Of a DNA stretch of 64,000 nt, positions 38,201 through 47,432 are shown in pieces (the first letter of the stretch is position 1; the number at the start of each line of letters is the position of its first letter). Position numbers and translations under genes: made by a program. This stretch comes from Ptychodera flava (Eukaryota > Hemichordata > Enteropneusta > Ptychoderidae), in NCBI RefSeq assembly GCF_041260155.1, contig NW_027248399.1, positions 399,001 to 463,000 on the forward strand, written 5' to 3'. Below the pieces are notes generated by a model. That model saw only the letters and a program-made list of their open reading frames with translations, was not told the DNA's origin and made no database searches.

Positions 38201-41200
38201 ATAGCTTGCAGGCGTTCACCCTTTACTGCGTAGACTCTTGGTACGTTCACCATAAATGGCATGTAGTTTGCGCTCACCGTAGGCCTATTTAAGTACATGT
38301 AAAACAGTGTTGCATGAAATGAAGATAGATAGGTAAACAAGGCGTTACTTTATTCGTCAATGGTAACTAAGCGTATTTCTAGTGCAAGTAGTCTGTATGT
38401 AAATCTACTACTCACTGAATACAGGCGTTCCTTAATCAGGCGATCCGTTCTTCTATGCGTGGAGCAGTCACCATTTGTATAACAGACAGATGTTACTTTG
38501 CAGTCTAACAGCTGGAAGCACCCTGAACCTTCTGGATTCCATCCAAGAATGCTGGGATCGTCTCTAAATCGTTCATCAAATGTTTTGATGTCGTAGTTCT
38601 CACAAAGGTTGTTTCGCGGTCGGTGAGTCGAACCAGAACGTTCCGGAAAAGTGCAGTCTCGGCCAGTCTAGGTATGAGTGACTGTTCTCTATAAAATGAT
38701 GTGCATTTTAAAATAAAGTGAGTAACTAAATTTTGGTTGTCGGAGACGAATTATACTAGGGGACAGACAACGAAATACTAGGAGGAATACGGAAGAAAGC
38801 AGTGTTTGCATAAAGGTGACGCCTATATGCCGATGGGACCGTAAAACGGCAGGCGAGTTTAAGACGGAAGTATGAATTTTTGAAATATGTACCATATGGT
38901 CACAATTGTCAGAAATACAGATACTTCAGATCCATAGTAAAACGACGTTACGTGTGGGTGAAAACCATTTACATAGTTGTTGGTTATTCTTATTATAAGA
39001 TAATTTGGGATCGCTAGAGGGCGTTCGTGGAGTGAGCATCTCAATCGCATCGGCTCCAGAAGAATTTCGAGATTTTTCGCACTAGGAGAGAAACAACAAC
39101 TTTTTGGAGCACTACCAGTTCTTTAAAGTGTTTCTGAAGCCATTTAAAACACCCATTTCAACATGGGTGTCTCAACTGAGCAGTGGCGGACAAGAATTGG
39201 TGTCTTTGACCACCAACCATGTGCGATAGGTAACCGCCATGACGTCAAAATCAGTGGTAATGGTATGTGTGCCGCCCTGCGCTTGTACCACTGAGCATGC
39301 TACTGCGGTCGGGTGACATCGAGAGCAACCCTGGTCCCAATCCTGGCAGTCAACAACCAAGTGAAAAGCGGGCAACAAGACAAACAACATTACTTGGGGC
39401 ATATTCGACATCGGCGAAGGACAGTGGAAACTTTGAACTTTCCGATATCATGCGGGAATTACGCAACGTGAAAGCAGACCTTGGCAGTAAAATGGACAGA
39501 ATGTCATCCGAACTGAATACAAAAATCGACAACTTAGTGCAAGATATTCAGAGTGTGCAACAAGAACTTGGAGAGGCACGTAGAGAAACTGCTCGTCTCG
39601 CTGAAGAAAATAAAGCCCTAAACGACCAAGTTTATGACTTGACAAATGAATTAGACGCCATGAGAGGCCAGATGAAGAGGGACAATCTAATCTTCAAAGG
39701 CATAGCTCAAGATGAAAACGAATCATGGGATCAGTCAGAAGCTAAGGTAAAATCATTTATTACCGATAAGCTTGGGATCGATGGAAGCGATATGAGTTTG
39801 ACAGGGTTCATTGTCTCACAAATGCCCATCAAGACCACAGCCAATCATCGCTAAATTTTCCCGCCACCAGCAACGCAAACAGGTGTTTGAGGCGGCCAAG
39901 AATCTGAAGGGCACACAATACAGAATATCGAGGATTTTACGCGAAGAGTACGTGACGTGAGGAGAAAGCTCGGACAGTATCTTGTATCGGCTAGAGCTGA
40001 AGGAAAGAGAGCGTTTCTGACATTTGACAAATTGAAGATCGATGGAAGAACATTCGTCTATGACAGTATACAAGATGATATTCGCCCATTGTCGAGAGCA
40101 GAGTCGACGAACAGCTAGGAAGACGGCCAAGGCCAAGGTAATTACACACACCGAAGAGAATCATCACCACATCCACATCCGACGTTTATACAGAATTCCT
40201 CGTATAGAACTTCAACCAAAAATCAAATTCAGTTCATTTGTTGGAATATTCACGGTCTCATCTCAAAAATGTGCGATTTAGATTTCATTTCTTATTTGCA
40301 ACAATTTGACGTTATCTTCTTGCTTGAAACCTGGATAAAACATGATTCACGTTGTACAATTGATGGGTTTAGTTCATTTAAGAAGGCTGGTTGCAAGAAA
40401 TCAAAATATGGAAGACATCCAGGTGGTATTAATGTATTTTTTAAAGACGCTCTTTCTATGGTTGTAAAAGAAATGTCGAGTGTCTCTGACAATATTGTCT
40501 GGATATCGCTTTATTGTAATCATGTCGAGAAGTCACCTTTAATTGTAATTGCAACTGTTTACATTCCTCCTGATGAATACGACAAAAGCAATAGTGATAA
40601 CACACTTGAAATTTTAGAGTTTGAGTTAGCTAAGTATTCTAGCAAGTTTCCAAATTCACGTTTTTACATCTGTGGAGATTTCAATGCTCGTACAGCTGAC
40701 AAGCCAGATTGTGTAAATGAGGATGTAACAAATTTTGTGCTTCCAATTGACTTTGTATCATCCCTCTCCAACATTGATGTTCACAAACGGGTTTCAAGCG
40801 ATAAGACTGTAAATACATCTGGCCAGAAGTTTCTTGATTTTTGCAAGCTACGGAATTAAGTATTGTCAATGGTAGGCTTTTCAGAGAAATAGGAAGCGGT
40901 GATTTTACGTACGTTAGTCACTCCGGATGTAGTGTCATAGACTACCTTATCACCAATGTATGTAATTTCTCAGATATTGACAAGTTTTACATTGACAAGA
41001 GAGTGGAGTCTGACCATCAACCCCTTGTATTTGATATCAATATACCACGAGAATGTCATGTCAAGGCATCAGTAAATACCATCGATGGTAACCTTAGTAC
41101 GGGAATTTTAACTCATTCTTATAATAGATTTTTCTGGGAGAGTAGTAAGCAAGAATCTTTTTAACAGTATTGGAATTCAACTCGAATAAGGGACCAGATT

Positions 41201-44200
41201 TGTGAATTCAATGCACTTGTTGATGATTCATCAATTGAACAAGCTGCTGAATGTCTTTTAAATATGATCAAGTCTGCTGCAAGTGAAATGAAGCGTACTT
41301 ACAATTGTAAACAAAGGTCAACAAATAATGAATGTCAAGGTAATACCTGGTATGATAGCGACTGTAAGAGAATGAAGCGTTCACTCAATTCAAAGTTGAA
41401 TGGTTTTAGGAATAATAGGTCAACAAACAATTTAGAACTATTAAAAAAGTGTAAACAGGAGTATAGAGAGCTGATTAACGATAAAAGAAAGCTCATAAAA
41501 GTAAAAATCTCGAAAAGTTACAACAACAGCCAAGAATGTGAACTCAAGAGAATTTTGGTCTCTTGTTAAGGAATGGTCTCTGTTAAAGAAAATCAGCTCC
41601 AGTGTCCCAGAATATACAAAATGATGATTGGTTTGGGTACTTCTGAACATTGTTAAATACTCCAGGTTTTGAAAACGAGGATTTTGTTCCATTTCACGAA
41701 GAAATCAGGGATTTTGTTGAAACTGTTGAAAATGAGGACAATTTTTTTAAATATGGATGTAGATGACTTGAATTTGCCAATTGTAATTGATGAAGTAGAC
41801 CATTGTATCAAGAAACTTAAGTGTGGTAAAGCCCCAGGTCTGGATGGTGTATCACCAGATGTTTTCAAGGCTTGTACACCTATTGCTAGACAAATGATGT
41901 GTAAACTTTTTAATGCTGTTTTAGACTCTGGTCACTTTCCGGCTGCCTGGGCGCAAGGTATTATAACTCCAATTTATAAAAAAGGTGACAATAATTGTGC
42001 TGGCAACTACAGAGGGGTAACTCTGCTTCCTATTATGGGAAAAATTTTCTGTAGTATCCTTGATAACAGACTTCGCATATGGCTCGAGAAAATGTATCCA
42101 ATTGTTGATGAGCAGGCTGGCTTTAGGAAAACATACTGTACTTCAGACAACTTATTTATTTTATCCACCATTATTTCAAAGTACTTGGCTCACAAGAGAA
42201 GTAGACTATATATAGCATTCATCGACTTTGAAAAAGCATTTGACAGAATTGATCATTACTGTATGTTTTATAATAGCTTATTCAGTGTGGGATTTCTTGT
42301 AAAGTTTATAGAGTTATTCTGTCAATGTATAGCAATGTAAAATCATGTGTCAGAACCCCGTCAGGTTTTACAGATTTCTTTGATTGCAGTTTTGGTGTAC
42401 AACAGGGATCAGTATTGTCACCCCTTTTATTCACACTTTTTGTAAATGATATTGGAATTACTCTAGCTGATACGCACCAGTATTCTGGTGTCGAAATTGG
42501 TATTTTAAGAATTTTGTATTTGCTCTTTGCAGACGACCTTACTATGATCAGCAGTTCAAAGATAGGATTGCAGCGCTTGTTTGATCAATTGTATCTTTAT
42601 TGCTCAAAGTGGAAACTTACTGTTAATACCAGTAAAACCAAAGTTATAGTTTTTAGGAGGGGTGGTGGTCTTCGAAAGTATGAAAACTGGTCGTATAACA
42701 ACCAGCCTGTTGCTGTAACTTCTTTTTATAGCTATCTTGGCATTGTCCTATCCTGGACCGGTCGTTGGTTTCAAGCACAAAAAACTTTGAGTGAACAAGC
42801 TAACAGAGCCCTGCATGGTCTGATCAGTTGTCTTTTTAAGTTTGGTCCACTGCCTGTTACTATTGCCTTGAAAATATTTGACTGCAAAATACTCCCCATT
42901 TTACTTTATGGTGCTGAAATCTGGGGCTTCCACCATGCTCCAGATATTGAAAAAACTCACAATAAGATACTGCGCTATGTACTTCAACTATACAGCAATA
43001 CATCCATTACTGCTATGAGAGGGGAGTTGGGTAGACCAACAATGACAGTAAATATTTATTGTAAAATTATTAGATACTGGTTAAGAATTTTGAAAATGGA
43101 TAGAAATAGAATTGTATACCGATGCTACGAATTTCAAAAAAGCAAGATTGATGTTAATAGGTATGACTTATGGGCCAGGGGAGTGAGAGGCTTGCTGCAG
43201 AGTTATGGTTTTGGCGAAGTCTGGGAACAACAAGGGGTTGGTAATGAAACCTTGTTTTTACGGCTTTTTAAACAAAGGTGTAGTGATATCGATGCACAAT
43301 GCTGGCTGAATGATATCAACAATAGTAGCAAACTTTATCTTTATTCTACCTTCAAAAAAGAGCTGGTATTAGAGCCATACTTGACCTGTATAGATAACCC
43401 TGTTTTCAGACATGCTCTTTGTAGTTTTAGAACATCATCACACACTCTGAGGATCGAGACAGGTCGTTGGAATAATATTCCAAGACAAGATAGACTATGT
43501 GAGTTGTGTAATTTGCAGGCAGTAGAAGATGAGTACCATTTTCTTCTCGTATGTCCGACGTATAATGACTTGAGAGCTAAGTACATGTCTTCCTATTATT
43601 TTAACCCTCCTGTAATGTACAAATTTAAGATACTTCTTTCATCACAAAATACTGCCACATTGAGGAAACTGAGTAAATATATTTTTCTAGCAACAAAACG
43701 TAGGAAAGAACTTACCATCGATGCGTAAGTTAAGCATACAGTTGTATTCTCTGATGCTTATTTATTTGTAAATAAGTTATTCTTTTTTTTTCTCTCTCTC
43801 TGTTTTTGTGGATGCAATTATTGCATTGACTAGCGATCTGTAAGCAACTTTACTGCTACTATTTGTACATATTGGCCGGAGGCCACAAGTACTGAATAAA
43901 CTGAAATTGAAATTGAAATAAGATAATTTGCACGCCACAAACTTATGTAAATATCATGTTCTTAGGTGTTCGGTTTTCTTTCCGTAAACGAACTTCAACA
44001 AACTGTGGCGTTGTGATATAAGCGTTACTAGTGCGGATGCGGATTTTAGAAGTGACACATTTGAACTTTTATTATTATGAGCCTGTTGTTTGTACTTCAA
44101 ACTAACTGGATATAACAAAAAACCAGCCTTTCACAGACATGGCCTTCCGTTTTACCTTATATGGCGCTGGTAGTCTTATTTCGTGAAAACTGCTGCTACT

Positions 44201-44527
44201 GTCATAAGTAAAGAGAGGTATTCAAGGCCCACCGACAATTTGTCATATAGACTTCATGCAATAACGATCTGACATTTAAACACCAGCAAAGCAACTGCCA
44301 GTTCTGAAAGGTGATCACGTGACTGATCGGATGACTCACCGAAATATTAAAAACTAACTTAACACTGTGGCATAGTAGATTTGAATTGCAGAGATGAGTG
44401 ATTCAAACTTACCTGGTTTTTGGGTGGAAGCGTTTCGTACCCATTCTGCTTTGTCAAAGGCAGCGATACTTTGAATAACAGCAAGAACATACCATACCAC
44501 AGAGCCGAGTTGATTGACGTATATCAT
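25936..44527 (-). CDS. Secreted VioB/RebD/StaD-like protein (indolepyruvate-imine dimer / chromopyrrolate synthase family), 5 exons
   Basis: Exons in transcription order: 44527-44413, 38667-38416, ~37570-35681, ~34415-33880, 26247-25936. The product of about 1,000 codons follows bacterial VioB from end to end: WPRLHFSGTF...SPTA (VioB DFPRIHFRG...APTAN), GWNPEGSG...VTSV, AKIADIDT, RIVGSIG, LIDLGNSLP, then the ferritin-like domain with LELELSTIPPYL, ATEEMLHM, EQGEGS and HYF..FMEVV, and a C-terminal DNP and APSFE. In bacteria these haem/iron enzymes couple two tryptophan-derived imines on the way to violacein or staurosporine/rebeccamycin. Exon 1 adds a hydrophobic leader (MIYVNQLGSVVWYVLAVIQS), absent from VioB, so secretion is likely. 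About six small frame breaks occur, most explained by one lost base; ferritin-type ligand motifs are kept. Introns hold a full LINE and a BEL/Pao fossil. Substrate in an animal is unknown. Family assignment is firm, function inferred. Confidence 0.85.
26523..26573 (-). pseudogene. Relic resembling part of VioB-like exon 4
   Basis: On the minus strand QCHCMHVHCRCNV mirrors PCHYMHVHRRCNV of exon 4 (33967-34010); about 40 of 48 bases agree. No reading frame continues on either side, and an A-rich (AATAAA)n-like run (26470-26517) follows it. It lies inside the last intron, so it looks like a decayed partial exon duplication. Confidence 0.5.
27925..33773 (-). mobile_element. BEL/Pao-type LTR retroelement fossil
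   Basis: A fossil of a BEL/Pao retroelement lying on the minus strand in the last intron of the VioB-like gene, same orientation as the gene. Parts from its 5' end: Gag-like region with long charged helices (~32.3-33.8 kb) and a Cys-rich patch, aspartic protease (DTGS, ~31.4-31.8 kb), reverse transcriptase (YVDDF, ~30.3-31.2 kb), RNase H (WTDSMSVLCYI, ~29-30.2 kb) and integrase (zinc-binding head, then the D,D,E core with SDNGTN, ~27.9-29.0 kb). The order protease-RT-RNase H-integrase and the RNase H style are those of BEL/Pao. It is broken, with roughly eight breaks, and I could not find a pair of long terminal repeats; the 5' side comes within ~110 bases of a host exon. Most domains remain easy to read, so it is not very ancient. 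Confidence 0.92.
33880..34415 (-). CDS. VioB-like gene, exon 4 (end of ferritin-like domain)
   Basis: Encodes NRTIGQFYYKRISKAL, a segment ending LFACGDGTTQVTEEDWY, then DDARRATELITEQGEGS, DGNLSHYF, and after one missing base FMEVVIGYRLVVDQ, finishing GIWPIIDNPSVKA with an AAG/GTAAAG donor. In VioB the corresponding motifs are VTDQGEGG and HFQRLREM. A Cys/His-rich insert (PCHYMHVHRRCNVPFHF) is not in bacterial VioB as I remember it. The acceptor at 34416-34417 is the best candidate but leaves the phase to exon 3 unresolved. Confidence 0.75.
34666..34762 (+). other. Possible first exon on the opposite strand, unidentified
   Basis: A GC-richer patch (34570-34770) in VioB-like intron 3. The plus strand reads MYKFTFIAGSKQHCVVDCQTSG and runs into a good donor (ACGAC/GTAAGT). 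The Cys spacing near the N-terminus faintly recalls the start of a THAP finger, but the rest of the domain is not seen, so this stays unassigned. Confidence 0.25.
35200..35527. repeat. Inverted repeat with GTCACGTGAC ends
   Basis: GGTCACGTGACCAAAATCTG...TTTTCCCGCCAAAATT on the left and AATTTTGGCGGGAAAATATC...GATTTGGTCACGTGAC on the right; the inner arms also share ATTCCAACCG / CGGTTGGAAT. Arms about 75 bp, spacing about 170 bp. Probably a miniature DNA element in VioB-like intron 3; no coding sequence. Confidence 0.7.
35681..37570 (-). CDS. VioB-like gene, exon 3 (main N-terminal domain and first half of ferritin-like domain)
   Basis: A ~1.9-kb exon. It encodes RPEAKIADIDTAYIA, GADFYSLLVDVDWHG, GRIVGSIGVAGPAEP, GKILIDLGNSLPYN, a beta-rich middle, the segment with GPTWHRDIYPIFKMYSNMFPG, and the ferritin-like start LELELSTIPPYLTAWLS...SIATEEMLHMAMVANIL. 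The donor is ACTCAA/GTAAGT at 35680. Three frame changes lie within it (before FEGIPLEIE, before NDPEFMPVT, before ALELEL); two fit one missing base, the third fits one extra or two missing. The E..E and EE..H motifs are typical iron ligands of ferritin-like folds. Confidence 0.85.
38416..38667 (-). CDS. VioB-like gene, exon 2
   Basis: Joins exon 1 in phase (G/AC = Asp) and encodes DWPRLHFSGTFWFDSPTA, then, one base out, NLCENYDIKTFDERFRDD, GWNPEGSGCFQLLDCKVTSV. This matches the family's N-terminal signature (FPRIHFRG...TAN, later YNAAGNNHF...ATVSHV in VioB). The GTGAGT donor at 38411-38416 is good, but the phase with exon 3 does not close without one extra base or an alternative donor. Confidence 0.8.
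38996..39008. repeat. Left target-site duplication of the LINE
   Basis: ATAAGATAATTTG, identical to 43918-43930. A perfect 13-bp duplication brackets the LINE and shows that both its ends are present. Confidence 0.9.
39297..40119 (+). CDS. LINE ORF1: 2A peptide, coiled coil, RNA-binding domain
   Basis: Starts MLLRSGDIESNPGPNPGS; an open frame without ATG runs from 39267. A long coiled coil follows (RELRNVKADLGSKMDRMSSE to ELDAMRGQMKRDN), then the L1-ORF1-like RNA-binding region RDNLIFKGIAQDENESW. After a frame change near 39820 it continues AKFSRHQQRKQVFEAAKNLK...REVRDVRRKLGQYLVSARAEG...DKLKIDGRTFVYD. Such proteins bind element RNA as trimers. The Met just four residues before the 2A core is odd, because 2A activity normally needs about 18 or more upstream residues; an upstream ATG (39239) lies in another frame, so a lost base before 39297 is likely. 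Confidence 0.85.
39312..39338 (+). promoter_or_regulatory. 2A ribosome-skipping peptide (GDIESNPGP)
   Basis: Encodes the canonical D-I-E-x-N-P-G-P core. In viruses and some LINEs this peptide makes the ribosome skip the final Gly-Pro bond, releasing the upstream product. Here it would cleave off a short N-terminal leader of ORF1. Confidence 0.85.
40190..43728 (+). CDS. LINE ORF2: AP endonuclease and reverse transcriptase
   Basis: The endonuclease part shows FICWNIHGL, FLLETW, GGINVFF, ATVYIPP, CGDFNAR and SDHQPLVFDI, all family-typical. The reverse transcriptase shows KAPGLDGVS, GNYRGVTLLP, DEQAGFRK, FIDFEKAFD, QQGSVLSPLLF, LLFADDLTM and LGIVLSWTGRW. The C-terminus has a CELC...EDEYHFLLVCP zinc-like motif. 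Breaks: one base lost near 40848 (FC/QATELS), an in-frame TAA at 41161-41163, a frame change near 41540, another near 41640, and one near 42320 (ELFCQ/MYSNVKS). The last 467 codons are open and include FADD. The protein nicks target DNA and copies the element RNA in place. Confidence 0.92.
43918..43930. repeat. Right target-site duplication of the LINE
   Basis: ATAAGATAATTTG, identical to 38996-39008. Confidence 0.9.
44413..44527 (-). CDS. VioB-like gene, exon 1 (start and signal peptide)
   Basis: ATG at 44527-44525 opens MIYVNQLGSVVWYVLAVIQS, then IAAFDKAEWVRNASTQKP and a strong donor (CCAG/GTAAGT). The segment LGSVVWYVLAVIQSIAAF is a good signal peptide or membrane anchor. The phase fits exon 2 exactly (Gly-less join giving Asp-Trp-Pro-Arg). 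Another frame also opens with a hydrophobic start (MFLLLFKVSLPL) but does not fit exon 2 in phase. Confidence 0.65.
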
Positions 44528-44721
44528 ATTGGTTTTGCCAACTGGAACACTTATTACTTCTTATCTTCAAGCCACATGCAGTGTTTCCGCTATGACGTAA
44601 ATGTACACATACAATTACTGAAAATTTAATGCTGAAAGAAATTACCGGTACTAACTATACATCTAATATTTGTCCGGAGACAAAAATGCTGCTTACAAAG
44701 ATAACCTAAAATACGTTCATA

Positions 44722-44754
<33 letters not shown>

Positions 44755-44773
44755 AATCATCATCATCATCATT
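44722..44773. repeat. (ATC)n microsatellite
   Basis: About 17 trinucleotides with one interruption, about 200 bases upstream of the VioB-like start codon. Confidence 0.95.
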
Positions 44774-45187
44774 TTAATGTAATATTTAAGTTTAAAGTAA
44801 CATAATACAATTCAAATTTGGCAGAATACATGGGAGCTAGGAATACAGTCACAGTTGTGTGCTTCGGAGATACTTATGTGGATTTCAAAGTGCGACAACA
44901 CATCCACAACAGTGAATTTGCGACAAGGCACATTGATATATTCTATCCGATTTTGAAATGTCATTGTCATGCAAGACATACAAAACAACCATCTGGTTCG
45001 TCGTATAATGCCACATCAATATTCATGAAGGTGTCCAATTATAGATATTCTATGCAACGATTAAAACAATGTTTCTCCCTAAGGTGATAACTGGAGTAAA
45101 GTTGCCGCAACAAATTAATATATTAATATTAAAAAGCAGCTTGAGTTATGTACATGAACTACAAATATATAAGTAACCAGGGTTTAA

Positions 45188-45189
<2 letters not shown>

Positions 45190-45275
<86 letters not shown>
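45190..45275. repeat. (TC)n microsatellite
   Basis: About 86 bases of pure TC, like the one at 1555-1642. Confidence 0.98.
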
Positions 45276-45281
<6 letters not shown>

Positions 45282-47396
45282 AACGATAACTCCACTGTTT
45301 ATGTGTAATTCTACAGAGTTTTCACTTAGGAAAATTCAAATAACAGAAAGGATACTTTCAATCGTCGAATAATTCCTGTGACAGAAGATGTTAATAACAT
45401 ACGGAGTTTGGTTTACAAATTTTATGCTCATTTCCTCTTTTAACTTCTTGTAGCAATGACATTAGCTTCCATGTGAAAGGTATTATATGCACGGCAAAAA
45501 GAATCATGTCTCATCTACGACTTTACTGCAGACAGTATTTCATAGAGTCAAAGAAACTGTTTGGCAGTCACCATTCCGGATAAATTATTATTGAGTTATT
45601 GGTGAGTAAGAAAGATACTAGTATATCTTTCTCACTCTGTTTCTATGAAGATACAATGTGGAAAGAAGTAACGATGGCTTGATAATGAGCTACATTTACA
45701 GATTTATGAATTTTAACGTCGGGTCATAGGGTCTAGCGAAAATGTCCGCCCTAACGGGCGGGGGTTGGGGTAGGGATGGCTTTGTCTCAGAGCAGGTTTC
45801 TTCTTTCCATTTTATATGTTGTCAAGTACGTTGGACTGTGACATTAAAAATTATACTACAGTCCCTTCACAGACGAGGAACAGTGATACTACCAACCTTG
45901 GGTGTCGTGGTCTCATTTTAGCACTGGTTTTGTAAAGAAACTTTTTTCCCCTTCACTGTTTCCTAGACTTGCCCGTTGATAATTTTACTCTACATTTTAT
46001 CACTATGATATGCATGTCAATTATCTGATGCGTTTGATTGCCTAATTCGGCAAAGCAAGCAAGGGTAAGTTGCTAATCTGTGGACGCTGTCACCAAACTA
46101 TCACTGGATGAACTTTGACAAAGTCAACATGGAAGGCACCAGCACAGGTCCTCTGTTATACTATTGGCGGTGCGTTCGTTGTTTGATATCATCTGATTGT
46201 TTCAAATTGTGTAAATCACCCCATGCTACTTATACGAAACTGCGATGCTTATAGTAGAATGTGATTGGCTTATAAGTACTTTAATTGGTGGGATAGTTTG
46301 AAATATTGTACAAAGATTTCAGTTGATGATAATTCCTAACAGTGATTAAGCATGATATCTTCATGCACATTGATGTATTGATTATAACAGTTGCCATATA
46401 GGGCACTGTTGAATTGATATATTTCTTGTTGGCAAAGTTTGTGACCCCGTAATGTGTGTATCAATGAGGACTTTCCAGGATACAGTGTGAGCTATCTTAC
46501 CCTGTCATATCATTTCTAGTCACGAATGTTTGTGACGTCGTTGTTCAGTGTACATGCATAGACTCCGTGAAACTGCTAAAGAGACACCTGCAAATTCCCG
46601 ACGGTACATGTGTAGGCAATGCTTTGTTCATAATTTAATATATAACGTCCTAGAACAGTTTACGTAAGCGGTACACAGAAGAAGTGATTTGTACAAAATT
46701 GAATTCATCAATGTCTTTAGACGATAGCTCTGTACCTTACAAGGTTTGCTGTACAATAATGTTTTGTTCAACAGACAAAACGGTCATTGCCCGCGGTAAA
46801 ATATGAGTATTGCATTCAGGATACTGTTCATAAGACAAACCAAAGTAATAAAAAAATCACCCTCTTCAGATAACCGTGTTGCGACAAAGTCTGAAGAGTT
46901 CTGAAAACAACGTAAATCGTCATCCGAGGGATATCCATGTATTTACACTCATGAGAATTAATAAAGTTATTCACTGTTAATTAATGCAAATTTGGTGGCA
47001 TGCCATCTGTGAATTAATGCGCTCGCCTGAGTGTACTTTTGGATAGCGCATATAGTTGTCGGCATGTGCCTTAAAACGGTTTAGTCGAACAAATGGATTA
47101 ATTACAGCTTTACCTCAGTGAGATTCCCCAACCTTGAACCATGACCGAAATATTCGTGTCATGGTGTCGTGCTCTGCTGTATTCGACACTGACCTCTGAC
47201 CCTGACTGTCTCAGTCTACCATGAACCCAATTGTCTTTGCCTGATGTTCTGAGTGTAAAAAAAGGTATCCTTGACCACGTGCTAAGTAAAGCTATTGTTT
47301 TCCTTTGTCCCACGGAAAGGCGGAAATTTAACAAATGCTATTATAGTATTGAAATTAAAATCCAACATTGTCAAAGAATTATTTTTAGGTTGATCT

Positions 47397-47432
47397 GATC
47401 ATGGAGCTACAAACGTTTGTAGTTCCATGATC
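47397..47432. repeat. 36-bp near-perfect palindrome
   Basis: GATCATGGAGCTACAAAC is followed without a gap by GTTTGTAGTTCCATGATC; one mismatched pair. It may form a hairpin or a dimer-binding site, or be the remnant of a foldback element. Confidence 0.8.

Larger units (their letters stand above)
39009..43917 (+). mobile_element. Full-length 4.9-kb non-LTR retrotransposon (LINE) with 2A peptide
   Basis: Complete insertion in intron 1 of the VioB-like gene, antisense to it. Order: 5' UTR (39009-39296), ORF1 (from 39297), ORF2 with AP endonuclease (~40.2-41.2 kb) and reverse transcriptase (~41.7-43.7 kb), then a 3' UTR with the hairpin GGCCGGAGGCC, AATAAA (43895-43900) and a short (TGAAAT)n tail. 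Perfect 13-bp target-site duplications flank it. The coiled-coil plus RRM-like ORF1, APE endonuclease and FADD reverse transcriptase place it among APE-type LINEs (CR1/L2 or L1/Tx1-like); I leave the clade open. ORF1 and ORF2 each have a few frame breaks, several of them one missing base, plus one in-frame TAA (41161-41163). Young by its perfect duplication. Confidence 0.93.

Noticed and set aside
45730-45775. GC-rich hairpin (CGCCCtaacGGGCG)
   Set aside because: Arms of only five bases; too short to support a function.
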